The position numbers and the translations under genes are program-made. A DNA stretch of 64,000 nucleotides, taken from Symmachiella dynata. Its GTDB lineage: Bacteria > Planctomycetota > Planctomycetia > Planctomycetales > Planctomycetaceae. Shown here piece by piece: positions 25,551-35,178 of this stretch (positions within the stretch are counted from its first letter, which is position 1; each line of letters starts with the position of its first letter). Below the pieces are notes generated by a model that saw only the letters and a program-made list of their open reading frames with translations, had not been told where the DNA came from and did not search any database. The DNA lies in contig NZ_CP036276.1 of the NCBI RefSeq assembly GCF_007747995.1, positions 1,355,001 through 1,419,000 of the forward strand. The letters run 5' to 3'.

Positions 25551-26633
25551 GTGGACGGCGACCCAGCACCCCTCGCGGAATTTCCCGAATCCGACCATCA
25601 AGCAGTCGCGCGGCTCCGCGAAGGCTACCAAAAAGTCAAAGACGAACTCGGCAAGGTCATTGTCGGGCAGGACGAAGTCATCGAGCAGTTGTTGATCGCG
25701 ATTTTCGCTCGCGGGCACTGTCTGTTGGTTGGTGTACCCGGCTTGGCCAAAACGTTGATCATCCATACGCTGGCCGAAACGCTGAGTCTGTCGTTCAATC
25801 GCATTCAGTTCACACCCGACTTAATGCCTTCGGACATCACCGGCACCGAAGTCATTCAAGAAAATAAGTCGACCGGCGACCGCGATTTCAAATTTTTGCC
25901 TGGACCGATCTTTGCGAATGTGATTCTCGCCGACGAGATCAACCGCACACCCCCCAAAACGCAAGCAGCGCTTTTGGAAGCGATGCAGGAACATCAAGTC
26001 ACCACCGGCGGTGAGCGGCGCGCTTTGCCGGAACCGTTTTTTGTGTTGGCGACACAAAACCCGATCGAGCAGGAAGGGACCTATCCGCTGCCCGAAGCGC
26101 AGCTGGATCGCTTCATGTTCAACATCTACGTCGACTATCCCGACGAAGAGGAAGAATTTCAGATCGTCCGCCAAACCACGGCGCTCGGAAAGTCCCAAGT
26201 GGAGAAGGTGCTTTCCGCCGAAGATGTCGCCGTGCTGCAGGACATCGTGCTCAAGGTTCCCGTCGCCGATCATGTCATTCGGTATGCGATGCAGTTCGCG
26301 CGATTGACGCGCAAGCAAAAAGGGAACGTTCCTGATTTTGTCGACGAATATGTCAATTGGGGCGCCGGCCCGCGAGCCAGTCAATGTTTAATCTGGGGCG
26401 CCAAAGCCCGCGCCATGCTGCATGGCCGCGCCTATGTCAGTACCGAAGACGTCGCCGCCGTCGCCTATCCGGTGATGCGGCATCGTATTATCACCAACTT
26501 CAACGCCGAAGCCGAAGGGGTTTCGCCCGATGAGATCGTGCGGCGGCTGACGGAGTTGATTCCCCAAGACCCGGAGCAATTGGCCGGTGGCGGAAAACTA
26601 TCGGAAATATTTAGATCCGCAGACGCTGTCTAA
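25551..26633 (+). CDS. MoxR-family AAA+ ATPase
   Basis: 360 residues, GTG start with AAGGAG 7 bp upstream. Walker A GVPGLAKT (61-68), Walker [12 protein letters not shown] (about 125-135), sensor 1 [25 protein letters not shown], all typical of MoxR. These ATPases work with DUF58 and von Willebrand-A proteins as a chaperone-like module that assembles or activates other complexes. The gene overlaps the DUF58 gene by 47 bp, and a BatA-like protein follows, so the module is complete in outline. Confidence 0.93.
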   Translation: MDGDPAPLAEFPESDHQAVARLREGYQKVKDELGKVIVGQDEVIEQLLIAIFARGHCLLVGVPGLAKTLIIHTLAETLSLSFNRIQFTPDLMPSDITGTEVIQENKSTGDRDFKFLPGPIFANVILADEINRTPPKTQAALLEAMQEHQVTTGGERRALPEPFFVLATQNPIEQEGTYPLPEAQLDRFMFNIYVDYPDEEEEFQIVRQTTALGKSQVEKVLSAEDVAVLQDIVLKVPVADHVIRYAMQFARLTRKQKGNVPDFVDEYVNWGAGPRASQCLIWGAKARAMLHGRAYVSTEDVAAVAYPVMRHRIITNFNAEAEGVSPDEIVRRLTELIPQDPEQLAGGGKLSEIFRSADAV

Positions 26634-27498
26634 GCTGCAGGGCTTGGAAATCAAAGCTCGACTGATCGTCGAGGGGTTCGTCTCTGGATTGCACAAAAGT
26701 CCCTATCACGGCTTCTCAATCGAGTTTGCCGAGCACCGAGAGTACGTACCAGGGGACGACCTGCGGCACGTCGATTGGAAGGTCTTTGGCCGCAGCGACC
26801 GCTTTTATCTCAAACAGTATGAGGAAGAGACCAACTTCGCCTGCCACATCCTGCTCGACACCAGCGAATCAATGCGGTATCGCAGCGACCAGGCGGCGAT
26901 GTCTAAGTTGGAATATGCGCAGCACGTGGCCGCTGCCATCGCGTATTTGGTACTGCAACAGCGCGACGCGGCAGGGTTGGCGACCTACGACGATGCGTTG
27001 CACAATTTCATCCGCGCGTCGAGCCATCCCTCGCAGATCAAACAACTGTGTCACGTGATGGAGCAGAACCCAGCAGCTGGCGAATCGGCAATGGGGCCGA
27101 TTTTTCATGAGGTCGCTGAACGGATCAAAAAACGGGGGCTGGTCATTATTCTCAGCGACCTATTCGACGATGTCACCTCGTTGATGCACGGATTAAAACA
27201 TCTGCGCTACCGTCGCCACGAAGTGATTGTGCTGCACACCATTGATCCGGCAGAGCAGGATTTTCCCTTTGAGGATCCCACGCTGTTTAAGGGACTGGAA
27301 GGCTTGCCCGAACAATTGACCGAACCCCGCGTGTTGCGTGCCGCCTATCAAGAGGAGTTCGAACAATTCCTCCGCGACGTCCGCAAAGGCTGCCGCGACA
27401 TGCATATGGATTACATGCTGCTCAGAACCGACCAACCGCTCAACATGGCCTTGTCGGCGTACCTTTCGGGTCGGTCGCAGCATATGCATAAGACGTAA
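26587..27498 (+). CDS. DUF58 protein with degenerate VWA-like domain
   Basis: 303 residues from a GTG overlapping the MoxR gene. The DUF58 signature [20 protein letters not shown] is at residues 46-65, and a MIDAS-like LDTSESM follows at about 93-99, so a metal-binding VWA fold is likely. No membrane helix. DUF58 proteins partner MoxR ATPases. Translational coupling is implied by the 47-bp overlap, long for such pairs. Confidence 0.93.
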   Translation: MAENYRKYLDPQTLSKLQGLEIKARLIVEGFVSGLHKSPYHGFSIEFAEHREYVPGDDLRHVDWKVFGRSDRFYLKQYEEETNFACHILLDTSESMRYRSDQAAMSKLEYAQHVAAAIAYLVLQQRDAAGLATYDDALHNFIRASSHPSQIKQLCHVMEQNPAAGESAMGPIFHEVAERIKKRGLVIILSDLFDDVTSLMHGLKHLRYRRHEVIVLHTIDPAEQDFPFEDPTLFKGLEGLPEQLTEPRVLRAAYQEEFEQFLRDVRKGCRDMHMDYMLLRTDQPLNMALSAYLSGRSQHMHKT

Positions 27499-27586
27499 GA
27501 TTTGAAGTTCACCACGGAGGCACGGAGAGGGGGGGAGGCTGTAGGCTTTAGACTGTAGGTTTTAGGAAAAGATTTCAATCTGACTC

Positions 27587-27730
27587 GTTCCCAAACTCTG
27601 TTTGGGAACGCACCCTAGCGAAGCTCCGCTTCGCACGATGTACAAGTGACTGTTACCAAGTTAAGTAGATAACCAACTTCACCGAAGCAGAGCTTCGGGG
27701 ACGTGGGTTCCCAAACAGAGTTTGGGAACC
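27587..27730. repeat. Inverted pair of two-hairpin repeats
   Basis: GTTCCCAAAC...GTTTGGGAAC (27587-27609) and GCGAAGC...GCTTCGC (27617-27634) form one unit; the same hairpins in opposite order and orientation lie at 27682-27698 and 27706-27730. The unit matches 11729-11778. The pair separates the DUF58 gene from the BatA-like gene. Confidence 0.75.
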
Positions 27731-27771
27731 AGTAGAACCACTCAATTTAGTCGTAGAACCAGATCTCGCTC

Positions 27772-30000
27772 ATGGAATTCTTTTTGAGTCCTTGGATGTT
27801 GTGGGGAGCAGCGCTCGGGGCTGCGCCGATCATTATCCATTTGCTCAACAAGCGCAAGTTCCGTGAATCGGAATGGGCGGCGATGCGGTTTTTGATTCAG
27901 GCGGTTCAAAAGAAATCGCGACGGATCCGGCTAGAGCAATTGCTTCTAATGGCGATCCGCGCGTTGATTATGATTCTATTAGCGCTCGCGCTGGCGGAGC
28001 CGCACTTCCGGAGTCTAGGTCTCACGTTTCCCGCCGATGCACCAACCCACCGAATTGTGGTCATCGATTCAACCTTCAGTATGGGTTTTCAGCAGGGGAA
28101 CCAAAGCCGCTTCCATCAGGCCCAAGAAGTCGCCCGTCAAATCATTGACCAGTCGGGGCAAGGGGATGCGTTTAATTTACTGCGCATTGCCGAAGCGGCG
28201 CCGCAAGTGATTGTAGCGACGCCCTCGTTTCGCAAAGAGGATTTGGTCGAAGAGATTTCGATGCTCGAGTTACCCCACGGACGGGGGGACGTGGCTCCGA
28301 TTTTGGAGAGCATCAAAGAGCTGCTGGAGGAAAAGAGCGGAGTCCCCGAGCGCAAAGAGGTCTATTTTATTAGCGACTTTCAAAGCGCCGGATGGTTGCC
28401 GCGTTCGAATTCGCAAATGACCGAGTTTCGCAATCTGATGAAACAGCTTGGACAGGATGCCCAACTGGTCATGATTGATCTGGGTAAGCAGAGCCAGGAG
28501 AATACGGCGGTGACGTCGTTGCGGACGTTGCAGTCGCACGTGGCGATGGGTCGTCCCGTGCAATTCGAGGCGACCGTGCAAAACTTCGGGCGGATCCCCC
28601 AAGATAGCCGGCTGCTGGAATTTCTTGTCGATAACAAACTGCAAGCGACGCGCCGCGTGAATTTGGTGCCCGGAACGGCCGCCAGTGAGATCTTTACGCA
28701 CACGTTTTCCGCCGGGGGGGAACATCGCGTGGAAGTTCGCCTGCAGGGAGACGCGCTCGATGTTGATAATCGCCGTTGGCTTTCGGTGCCGGTGCGTGAG
28801 CGGCTGAACGTGCTGTGCGTCAACGGCAGTCGCTCGGGACGCGAGATGGGTAATGCGACCGACTTTCTGGCTTTGGCATTGCAACCGAGCGAACCATCGA
28901 CCGGATCCACCAGCCCCTTTTCGCCGCGGGTGATTGGCAGCGGCGATCTCGTTGGCCAGGACTTGCAGGATTACGATTGTATTTTCATGTGCAATGTCGC
29001 CCTTGTCACGCCGGCCGAAGCGAAACTGTTGGAATCATTTCTCAAGAGCGGCGGCGGCGTGGTCTGGAGTTTGGGGGATCGTGTCGATGTCGAGAATTAC
29101 AACGCCACATTGTACCGGGATGGGAAGGGTATCTTGCCGGTGAAAATCGGGCCGCGTCGCGGTGATGCTGCAGAACCGAGCGAAGCGTTCTATTTCGATC
29201 CGGGCGATTATACGCATCCGATTGTCGCCGATTTTCAAGGCAATCCTCAAGCCGGTTTGGGCAATACACTGACGTACGAATATTATCAATTGACCCTTCC
29301 ACCCCGTAGTCCGTTTCGCGTGGCTTTGCGGTTCGACACCGGGGACCCGGCGATTATTGACGGGACCATCGATGGCGGTCGCGCTTTGGTCGTGGCGACT
29401 TCGCTGGATGACAGTTGGGGGAACTGGGCGTTGTGGCCCAGCTATTTGCCCATGATTCGCGAGATGGCGCAGTTGGCCTGTAGCGGGCGGACCGGGCAGC
29501 GCGATTTTTCCGTCGGCCAGTCCATCGAGCGTGTTTTGCCGGCGCGAGCGTTTGATGTCGACATCACGGTCGTCCGGCCCGGCGGGGGGACCACACCGGC
29601 GCGGATCACACAGTCCGAATCGATCAGCGAGTTTCAGTTTGCCGACACGCAAACCTCGGGAATCTACGAAGTCAATTTTGGTCCGCCCCTTTCAGACACG
29701 GAGTTATTCGCCGTCAATGTGGATACTGCTGAAAGCAATCTTACGTCACTCTCTCGCGATGAGTTAGCAGCCGAATTGTTGCCCGGCATCGATTTTGATT
29801 ATCAAACCGACGTCATCCAGAACATCACAAACGAAACCGGAACGGTCGCCGAACGGGGCGGCCTCTCTCGCGGCCTGTTGTACGCGGTGCTGTTTCTTGT
29901 GTTCGTCGAACTGCTCATGGCCTGGCAATTCCGCTACGGCCTGTGGCTGCTTTTTCCACCGTTGGCGGTCATCGCTGCATATAAATATTGGCGGGGATAA
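27772..30000 (+). CDS. BatA-like membrane protein with VWA and GATase1-like regions
   Basis: 742 residues. Residues 1-80 are the BatA N-terminus: FLSPWMLWGAALGAAPIIIHLLNKRKF, then a second helix (LLMAIRALIMILLALALA). A VWA domain follows with the metal site VVIDSTFSM. The middle (YDCIFMCNVALVTPAEAKLLESFLKSGGGVVWSLGD) resembles the glutamine-amidotransferase-like fold found in such proteins, without catalytic Cys. The C-terminus has one helix and a short tail. It belongs with the MoxR-DUF58 pair upstream, separated by about 270 bp that contain repeats. Confidence 0.85.
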   Translation: MEFFLSPWMLWGAALGAAPIIIHLLNKRKFRESEWAAMRFLIQAVQKKSRRIRLEQLLLMAIRALIMILLALALAEPHFRSLGLTFPADAPTHRIVVIDSTFSMGFQQGNQSRFHQAQEVARQIIDQSGQGDAFNLLRIAEAAPQVIVATPSFRKEDLVEEISMLELPHGRGDVAPILESIKELLEEKSGVPERKEVYFISDFQSAGWLPRSNSQMTEFRNLMKQLGQDAQLVMIDLGKQSQENTAVTSLRTLQSHVAMGRPVQFEATVQNFGRIPQDSRLLEFLVDNKLQATRRVNLVPGTAASEIFTHTFSAGGEHRVEVRLQGDALDVDNRRWLSVPVRERLNVLCVNGSRSGREMGNATDFLALALQPSEPSTGSTSPFSPRVIGSGDLVGQDLQDYDCIFMCNVALVTPAEAKLLESFLKSGGGVVWSLGDRVDVENYNATLYRDGKGILPVKIGPRRGDAAEPSEAFYFDPGDYTHPIVADFQGNPQAGLGNTLTYEYYQLTLPPRSPFRVALRFDTGDPAIIDGTIDGGRALVVATSLDDSWGNWALWPSYLPMIREMAQLACSGRTGQRDFSVGQSIERVLPARAFDVDITVVRPGGGTTPARITQSESISEFQFADTQTSGIYEVNFGPPLSDTELFAVNVDTAESNLTSLSRDELAAELLPGIDFDYQTDVIQNITNETGTVAERGGLSRGLLYAVLFLVFVELLMAWQFRYGLWLLFPPLAVIAAYKYWRG

Positions 30001-30046
30001 GCATCGCTGTGTGCCCAATTTGCGGGGCCAGGGCGTGTGCGACGCG

Positions 30047-31639
30047 TCATTCGTGCGGACTGAGCCGCAGTCCCTTGGGGACCAGTCGACGTTCGGCCAG
30101 TTCAAAGAAACCTTGAGCCAGCAAGGCCATGACGGCGGCGGGGATGGCACCTTGCAGGACCATCGACGTATCGCCGCGACGCATGCCGGTGAAAATCGGT
30201 TCTCCATAACCGCCGGCGCCGATGAATCCACCCAGCGTAGCGGTTCCCACGTTGATCACCGTCGCGGTCTTAATACCGGCTAGGATGGATCGCGCGGCCA
30301 GCGGTAACTCAATCAATCGCAACTGTGCCATGGCCGGCAATCCCAATGCGGTGGCCGATTCACGCAGCGGCTGGGGAATGTCGTGCAATCCGCTATAGGT
30401 GTTGCGCACGATGCCGAGCAAGCTATAGAGAAACAGTGCGATGATCGCAGGCACGGGACCGATGCCGAAGAGTGGAATCAAAAACACAAACAGCGCCAAT
30501 GATGGAACGGTTTGCACGATCCCGACGGTTCCCAAAATCAACTGGCCGAATAGTTTTTGTTTGGCGCAAAAAATCCCCAGCGGAATCGCCACGATGATCG
30601 CCGAAAACAGCGACATCCCCGTTAAAAACAAATGTTGCAGCGTATGTTTCCAAATCGAACGCGCGATGCGTTGAAAGGAACTTTCCGAGTCGTCAGTGAC
30701 CGGGCGGACAGCGACGCCCAACTGATCACGCACAAAGTCCGCTGCCACCTGCGCTTCGGTCTGATTATGTAGTTTGACCTGCGCGTTGAGTTTTCGCATC
30801 TGTTCAGCGGAGATCTGCTCTTCCAGCTTCAGCATCGCCGCCAAGGCCTTGGGCGCCTTGTCAGCTAGATCGCTGCGGTACAGCAGCACGGCATCGTAGT
30901 TGGGAAAGTAATTCCGATCATCGATGAGCGCGCGGAGTTGATACTGTTCGATCTCCGCGTCGGTCTGATACATGTCGGTCACTTCGAGCGCGCCGCTTTC
31001 GATGCCGCGGTATGCCAGGTCATGGTTCAAACCGCGGACGTCTTTTTGGGGCAGTCCGTAGGCCGCTCGCAATCCCGGCCAACCGTCGGCGCGGTCTATG
31101 AACTCGCTACTAAACCCCATTTTGAGTTGCGGGTGAGCGGCCAAGTCCGAAATCGTGCGGATGTCCAATTTCTGGGCCAATGCTTCGGGCATGCCCAGGA
31201 CATAGGTGTTGTTGAACCCCAACGGGCGGCTCATCACGATTCCCTGTTCGGCCAAAGCGGCGCGAGTTTCGGTCTGGTTGTTGAGTTTCAACTTGGCCAG
31301 GATCTCTTGGGTGATTGTGCCAGTGTAATCGGGATAGATATCAATCTCACCAGCAACCAGCGCCGTCCAGGCTTGTTGAGTGCCACCCAGTCCGGCGATA
31401 TGTTCGGCGTTCGCGCCGGCTGAGTCCGCCAAGGCTCGCAGCATTTCGCCTAATACGACCGATTCGGTAAATGCCTTCGAAGCAATTCGCACCTGCGGCG
31501 GTTCCTCGGCCGTGAGGCGATTTTTGTAAACGGCCAACACCAATAAACCGGTGAAGAGTATCAGAGCGCCCCTGCAAAGCCGTCGGCGGATTGGATGAAT
31601 GCAGCTGGCGCGTGAAAGAATCGCGATGGTCCGTTTCAT
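30047..31639 (-). CDS. Osmoprotectant-type ABC transporter: fused substrate-binding and permease protein
   Basis: 530 residues. An N-terminal hydrophobic helix (about 24-42) anchors a periplasmic-type binding domain of the OpuAC/ProX group (IASKAFTESVVLGEML, GEIDIYPDYTGTI, YQTDAEIEQYQL). Residues about 330-525 are a binding-protein-dependent permease domain: six helices with the EAA-type loop ESATALGLPAMAQLRLIELPLAARSIL. Expected role: uptake of glycine betaine, choline or related compounds with the ATPase next to it. In the fusions I know (OpuFB/EgtU type) the permease comes first; here the order is reversed. Overlaps the ATPase gene by 4 bp. Confidence 0.88.
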   Translation of the reverse strand: MKRTIAILSRASCIHPIRRRLCRGALILFTGLLVLAVYKNRLTAEEPPQVRIASKAFTESVVLGEMLRALADSAGANAEHIAGLGGTQQAWTALVAGEIDIYPDYTGTITQEILAKLKLNNQTETRAALAEQGIVMSRPLGFNNTYVLGMPEALAQKLDIRTISDLAAHPQLKMGFSSEFIDRADGWPGLRAAYGLPQKDVRGLNHDLAYRGIESGALEVTDMYQTDAEIEQYQLRALIDDRNYFPNYDAVLLYRSDLADKAPKALAAMLKLEEQISAEQMRKLNAQVKLHNQTEAQVAADFVRDQLGVAVRPVTDDSESSFQRIARSIWKHTLQHLFLTGMSLFSAIIVAIPLGIFCAKQKLFGQLILGTVGIVQTVPSLALFVFLIPLFGIGPVPAIIALFLYSLLGIVRNTYSGLHDIPQPLRESATALGLPAMAQLRLIELPLAARSILAGIKTATVINVGTATLGGFIGAGGYGEPIFTGMRRGDTSMVLQGAIPAAVMALLAQGFFELAERRLVPKGLRLSPHE

Positions 31640-32388
31640 CGCTCCCCTCCCGATAGGGCGGCGAGCGGGGAGCGTTGTGCATTGATGAATCGTGTCACAA
31701 ACGGATCGGCCGGTTGATTGACGAGTTCGTCCAGCGTGCCGGATTGGACGATGTTTCCTTCGCGCATCAGAATAATGCGATCACCGAAGAAGCCTGCCTC
31801 CCCGATATCGTGCGTGACCAGCACCACGGTTTTTTTTAAGGCGGCAAAGATCTCCCGCAGTTCGACTTGCAGGTCGGTGCGGATCAGCGGGTCGAGTGCG
31901 CCCAACGGTTCGTCCAAGAGCAACAAATCGGGGTCGAGCATCAAAGCCCGCATCAAGCTGACGCGCTGTCGCTGTCCGCCGGAGAGCTGAACGGGATAGC
32001 GATCCAAACCCTCGACGGGAAAGTGAGTCAATTCCGCCAATTCCGTCATCCGCGCGCGAACGGCCTCTTCTTTCCAGTTCAGGTGCCGGGCTAAGAGCCC
32101 CACGTTTTGCTCTGCGGTCAAATGCGGAAACAGGCCGCCGTCTTGAATCACGTAACCCATTTTATGTCGTAGTGACTCGATGTCGGCCTGGCTCAGATCG
32201 ATGCCCTCGAATTCAATCCGTCCCGCATCGGGCGCGATCAAGCCGATCATCAATCGCAGCAGGGTCGATTTGCCGCAACCGCTCGGCCCGATCAATACGG
32301 TGATCTTGCCCGATTCGACGTGCAGGTCCGTCGGCGCCAGCACCTGTTTTTTGCCGTACGATTTAGAAACGCCGCTGAGATTGAGCAT
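31636..32388 (-). CDS. ABC transporter ATPase, osmoprotectant type
   Basis: 250 residues. Walker A GPSGCGKST (34-42), Q-loop YVIQDGGLFPHLTA, signature LSGGQ (135-139), Walker B LLLLDEP (155-161), and the H-switch LVTHD. The sequence is closest in style to OpuCA/ProV without the C-terminal CBS domains. Gene order ATPase then fused permease, joined by ATGA overlap, makes a two-gene importer with no separate binding-protein gene. Confidence 0.92.
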   Translation of the reverse strand: MLNLSGVSKSYGKKQVLAPTDLHVESGKITVLIGPSGCGKSTLLRLMIGLIAPDAGRIEFEGIDLSQADIESLRHKMGYVIQDGGLFPHLTAEQNVGLLARHLNWKEEAVRARMTELAELTHFPVEGLDRYPVQLSGGQRQRVSLMRALMLDPDLLLLDEPLGALDPLIRTDLQVELREIFAALKKTVVLVTHDIGEAGFFGDRIILMREGNIVQSGTLDELVNQPADPFVTRFINAQRSPLAALSGGER

Positions 32389-32563
32389 GCTGAGGAGACG
32401 GTGGTAGCCATAAAGGTCGAAAACTGGAAAATGGTTCAGTTGATCCTAGAGGACCCATCACCATTCGTCCACCACTCCGGGAATGATCGGCAACATGTCA
32501 AAACGCAATCTAGGAGCGCAAAGCTCAGACCAAGCGTCGCGGGTGAATGAACTCATCGCGGAT

Positions 32564-32602
32564 AAAAAAAATTGGCAGAGCCCGGCGTGATGGGACTCTG
32601 CC
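32564..32602 (-). terminator. Rho-independent terminator of the helicase gene
   Basis: On the minus strand GGCAGAGTCCC pairs with GGGCTCTGCC, followed by AATTTTTTTT. The hairpin lies 84 bp after the helicase stop. Stem, loop and T-run are all present. Confidence 0.85.
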
Positions 32603-32685
32603 ATGAATTTTAGACCTGTCTTTCACAGGGGCAAAAAACGGTGGGGCTTTTTGCACCTGCTTTCGCATTTCGCGCTCGGATACCT

Positions 32686-33954
32686 TCAGACCACGCGGGC
32701 TGCGAGCGCCGTGCGGCGGAAACGACCGTTCCGCGTGGGTGCGGGGGGCGCTTTTTCGCGTTCCTCGGCCGCCTTTTCCGGATCGTACGGTTTGCGGGGT
32801 TCGAAGGCATCGAAATTGGGCACCGTATACGGCTCAAGCAGACCGTTGATGCGGATCTCGATATTCGTCAGTTGTTCCCCTTCTTCGGGGGTGACGAATG
32901 TAAACCCGCGGCCAAGTTCGCCATTCATCCGTCCCGTCCGGCCGATGCGATGCACGTAGTCATCGCAAAATTCCGGAATGTCGTAGTTGATGATGTGTGA
33001 GACGCCGCTGACGTCGATACCACGTCCCATCACGTCGGTCGCAATCAACAACCGAATGTTGCCTTCGCGAAAACCATTCAGCACGCGATCTCGCTGCCGC
33101 TGTTGCAAGTCGCCGTGAATCACCGCGATTTGCTTGGTCAGTTTGCGCGACAACCGCTTCAATAGTGCATCCGCGCCGCGTTTGGTTCGTGTAAACACGA
33201 TTGCTTGTCGCGGTTTTTCTTGAAACAAAACGCGCGTCAGCAGTTCGTATTTGCGATTGCGATCGACCGTCACGCAGAATTGCTCCACGGTGGTGGCGGC
33301 GATTCCTTTCGTCGACAGATCGACCCGTTCCGGTTCGTTCATGAACCGTCGTGCCAACCGTTCGACCGGCGGCGGCATCGTGGCGGAGAGCAATAACGTT
33401 TGCCGTTTTGCGGGACAGCTGCGGAGGATCTTTTCGATGTCGGGACGAAATCCGATATCGAGCATCCGGTCCGCTTCGTCGAGGATCACGATTTTCAGTG
33501 TTGAGAGATCCAGCACGCCGCGGGAAATCAAATCCAAAACCCGTCCGGGGGTTCCGACCGCGATTTGTGCACCACGTTTGAGGTCGGAGATCTGCTTGCG
33601 GATGTCCTTGCCTCCCACACAACTGGTGGTGCGGCATTTGGTGCCGTGGCAAAGCCGCTGGGCTTCCGCATTGACTTGATCGCTCAATTCGCGTGTGGGC
33701 GTGAGCACGAGCACTTGTGTAGCGGGAATGCGATCGTCGATGGCTTGTAGTGACGGCAGTACAAAAGAGGCCGTCTTGCCAGTGCCCGTTTGGGCCTGTC
33801 CCATGCAGTCCTTGCCGGTCACGGCAATGGGTATGAACGCTGCTTGAATGGGACTGGGGGTTTCGTAATTGACCTTCTTTAGAGCTTTGAGGGTCGTCTC
33901 GCTGAGACCGAAGTCTGCGAAGCCTTTGGTTGGCTTCTCCGTTTCGTTGGACAA
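32686..33954 (-). CDS. RhlE-like DEAD-box RNA helicase
   Basis: 422 residues from a TTG at 33954 with AGGAG 6 bp upstream; the frame is open a little further but only this start has a box. Q motif (FADFGLSETTLKAL...TPSPIQ), Walker A AQTGTGKT, GGxDI as VGGKDIRKQ, DEAD in ILDEADRMLDIGF, SAT, then second-domain motifs VIFTRTKRGAD, IATDVMGRGIDV and HRIGRTGR. It unwinds short RNA duplexes in ribosome assembly or RNA decay. The C-terminal tail is short and basic. Confidence 0.93.
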   Translation of the reverse strand: MSNETEKPTKGFADFGLSETTLKALKKVNYETPSPIQAAFIPIAVTGKDCMGQAQTGTGKTASFVLPSLQAIDDRIPATQVLVLTPTRELSDQVNAEAQRLCHGTKCRTTSCVGGKDIRKQISDLKRGAQIAVGTPGRVLDLISRGVLDLSTLKIVILDEADRMLDIGFRPDIEKILRSCPAKRQTLLLSATMPPPVERLARRFMNEPERVDLSTKGIAATTVEQFCVTVDRNRKYELLTRVLFQEKPRQAIVFTRTKRGADALLKRLSRKLTKQIAVIHGDLQQRQRDRVLNGFREGNIRLLIATDVMGRGIDVSGVSHIINYDIPEFCDDYVHRIGRTGRMNGELGRGFTFVTPEEGEQLTNIEIRINGLLEPYTVPNFDAFEPRKPYDPEKAAEEREKAPPAPTRNGRFRRTALAARVV

Positions 33955-34641
33955 TGAATTCTCCTGGTTGTGGCTTCGCGATCCGTCGGCGCGCAATATC
34001 TCCCCGAAAAAATCGAAGGATGCAAGATCTGCCTGCGGGGCTGGAAGCTCATTTTGAATTTTTGCCGGCCATCAATTTCCGGCTTCGCGTCAGTTCACTG
34101 ACAATATTAAACTTTTCGAATCCATTCCTTCGTAGGGCATCGGATCGCAGGGTTTACCCCCGCATCCGCCACCATGACCGTCATTCGCCGGTTTAGCAAC
34201 GAACAAGACTCGGTCCGCCCTCGTACGAAACGCCGCGTTCAAAGCCGCAGGTGACACGAAAGCACGTCGACGTAGTTCCGAAAAGACAAAACACGTAAGG
34301 GTATGGCAGGTAAGAGCTTCGGCGAAAAAATCACCGCATGGTGCTGTGTTCAGAAGAACACAACCGCTGATTCTAGAGAAAGCATCTAGGGCTGCCCCGC
34401 CCACCCGAGAATCAAGCAATCTCTGCCATACATCAATCGGTGCTGATACTATAGCCCGAATTGGAAGATGAGTCAATCCAGGCTGGTTTTTCAGGGGATT
34501 TCACGAAATGTAGTGTGTTACTGGCACTCCACGGACTAATTCCAATTTGTCAATTAACTGGTGTTGTGACGTTGAAATATATAAAATCAGATGGCTATCG
34601 ATGTAACGCAACAAAAGCAACAAATAAACAGGTAGTCAAAA
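33955..34641. other. 690-bp stretch without a credible gene
   Basis: Holds the helicase promoter. A 128-codon minus frame at 34090-34476 ends in sequence like GGKPCDPMPYEGMD that could be a decayed gene end, but codon composition and neighbours do not support it. The stretch from 34460 on reads AT-richer than the flanks, marking the beginning of the accessory region. Confidence 0.4.
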
Positions 34642-35154
34642 GTGGATGGCGAAACTGTTGAATCACGCGTTTTCCAGTGGCTCGAAAAATATTACCCTGA
34701 TGGTGTCGGCTGGCAGAATCCAGATAGTGATTGTCTCGGCGATGCACCAATCGAAATCAAATTGGTCGCGGCAACCAACACGATTGAGTACAACATCAGT
34801 AATGGGGGCTGGGGGCAGTTTCTTTGGAATTGTCACGGTACTTGGCGGCGTCTCCTTGCAATCGGCCACGAAGGATACAAGCTTATCGGAGCAGATGCGC
34901 AAGCGGACGCACTACAGGAACTCGGCGTCCTCTGCGAACGAGACATTGAAGAGTGTCGCGAATATATTCGCCGCGCAGATGCCGAGCAAGACTTCAAATA
35001 CCCTGCATCATTTACTGCACAGAGAGTCTTCTTCGAAGAAGACCATTGGACAAATTTGTTCTATTCGACGTCCGGGGTTTATGAGAAACGCCTTGAATGG
35101 CTGGAGAAAAACCAGGAGCGAGTTCTAGAAGCGTTGATGTATGTTCCGGGATAA
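34642..35154 (+). CDS. DMP19/DUF4375-like protein
   Basis: 170 residues, GTG start with no clear box. The stretch VAATNTIEYNISNGGWGQFLWN near residues 38-60 matches the family hallmark of a helix followed by NGG-x-x-QF. The rest is helical, with acidic patches. DUF4375 proteins have been described as DNA-mimic-like (DMP19) or as immunity-like small proteins; which applies here is open. Single gene at the border of the accessory region, convergent with the propeller gene. Confidence 0.6.
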   Translation: MDGETVESRVFQWLEKYYPDGVGWQNPDSDCLGDAPIEIKLVAATNTIEYNISNGGWGQFLWNCHGTWRRLLAIGHEGYKLIGADAQADALQELGVLCERDIEECREYIRRADAEQDFKYPASFTAQRVFFEEDHWTNLFYSTSGVYEKRLEWLEKNQERVLEALMYVPG

Positions 35155-35178
35155 CACGACTCACCATGCGGCTCTCAA

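Noticed and set aside
34090-34476. 128-codon minus frame between helicase and DUF4375 gene
   Set aside because: Composition and amino-acid order look random except near the end; no start signal, no family.
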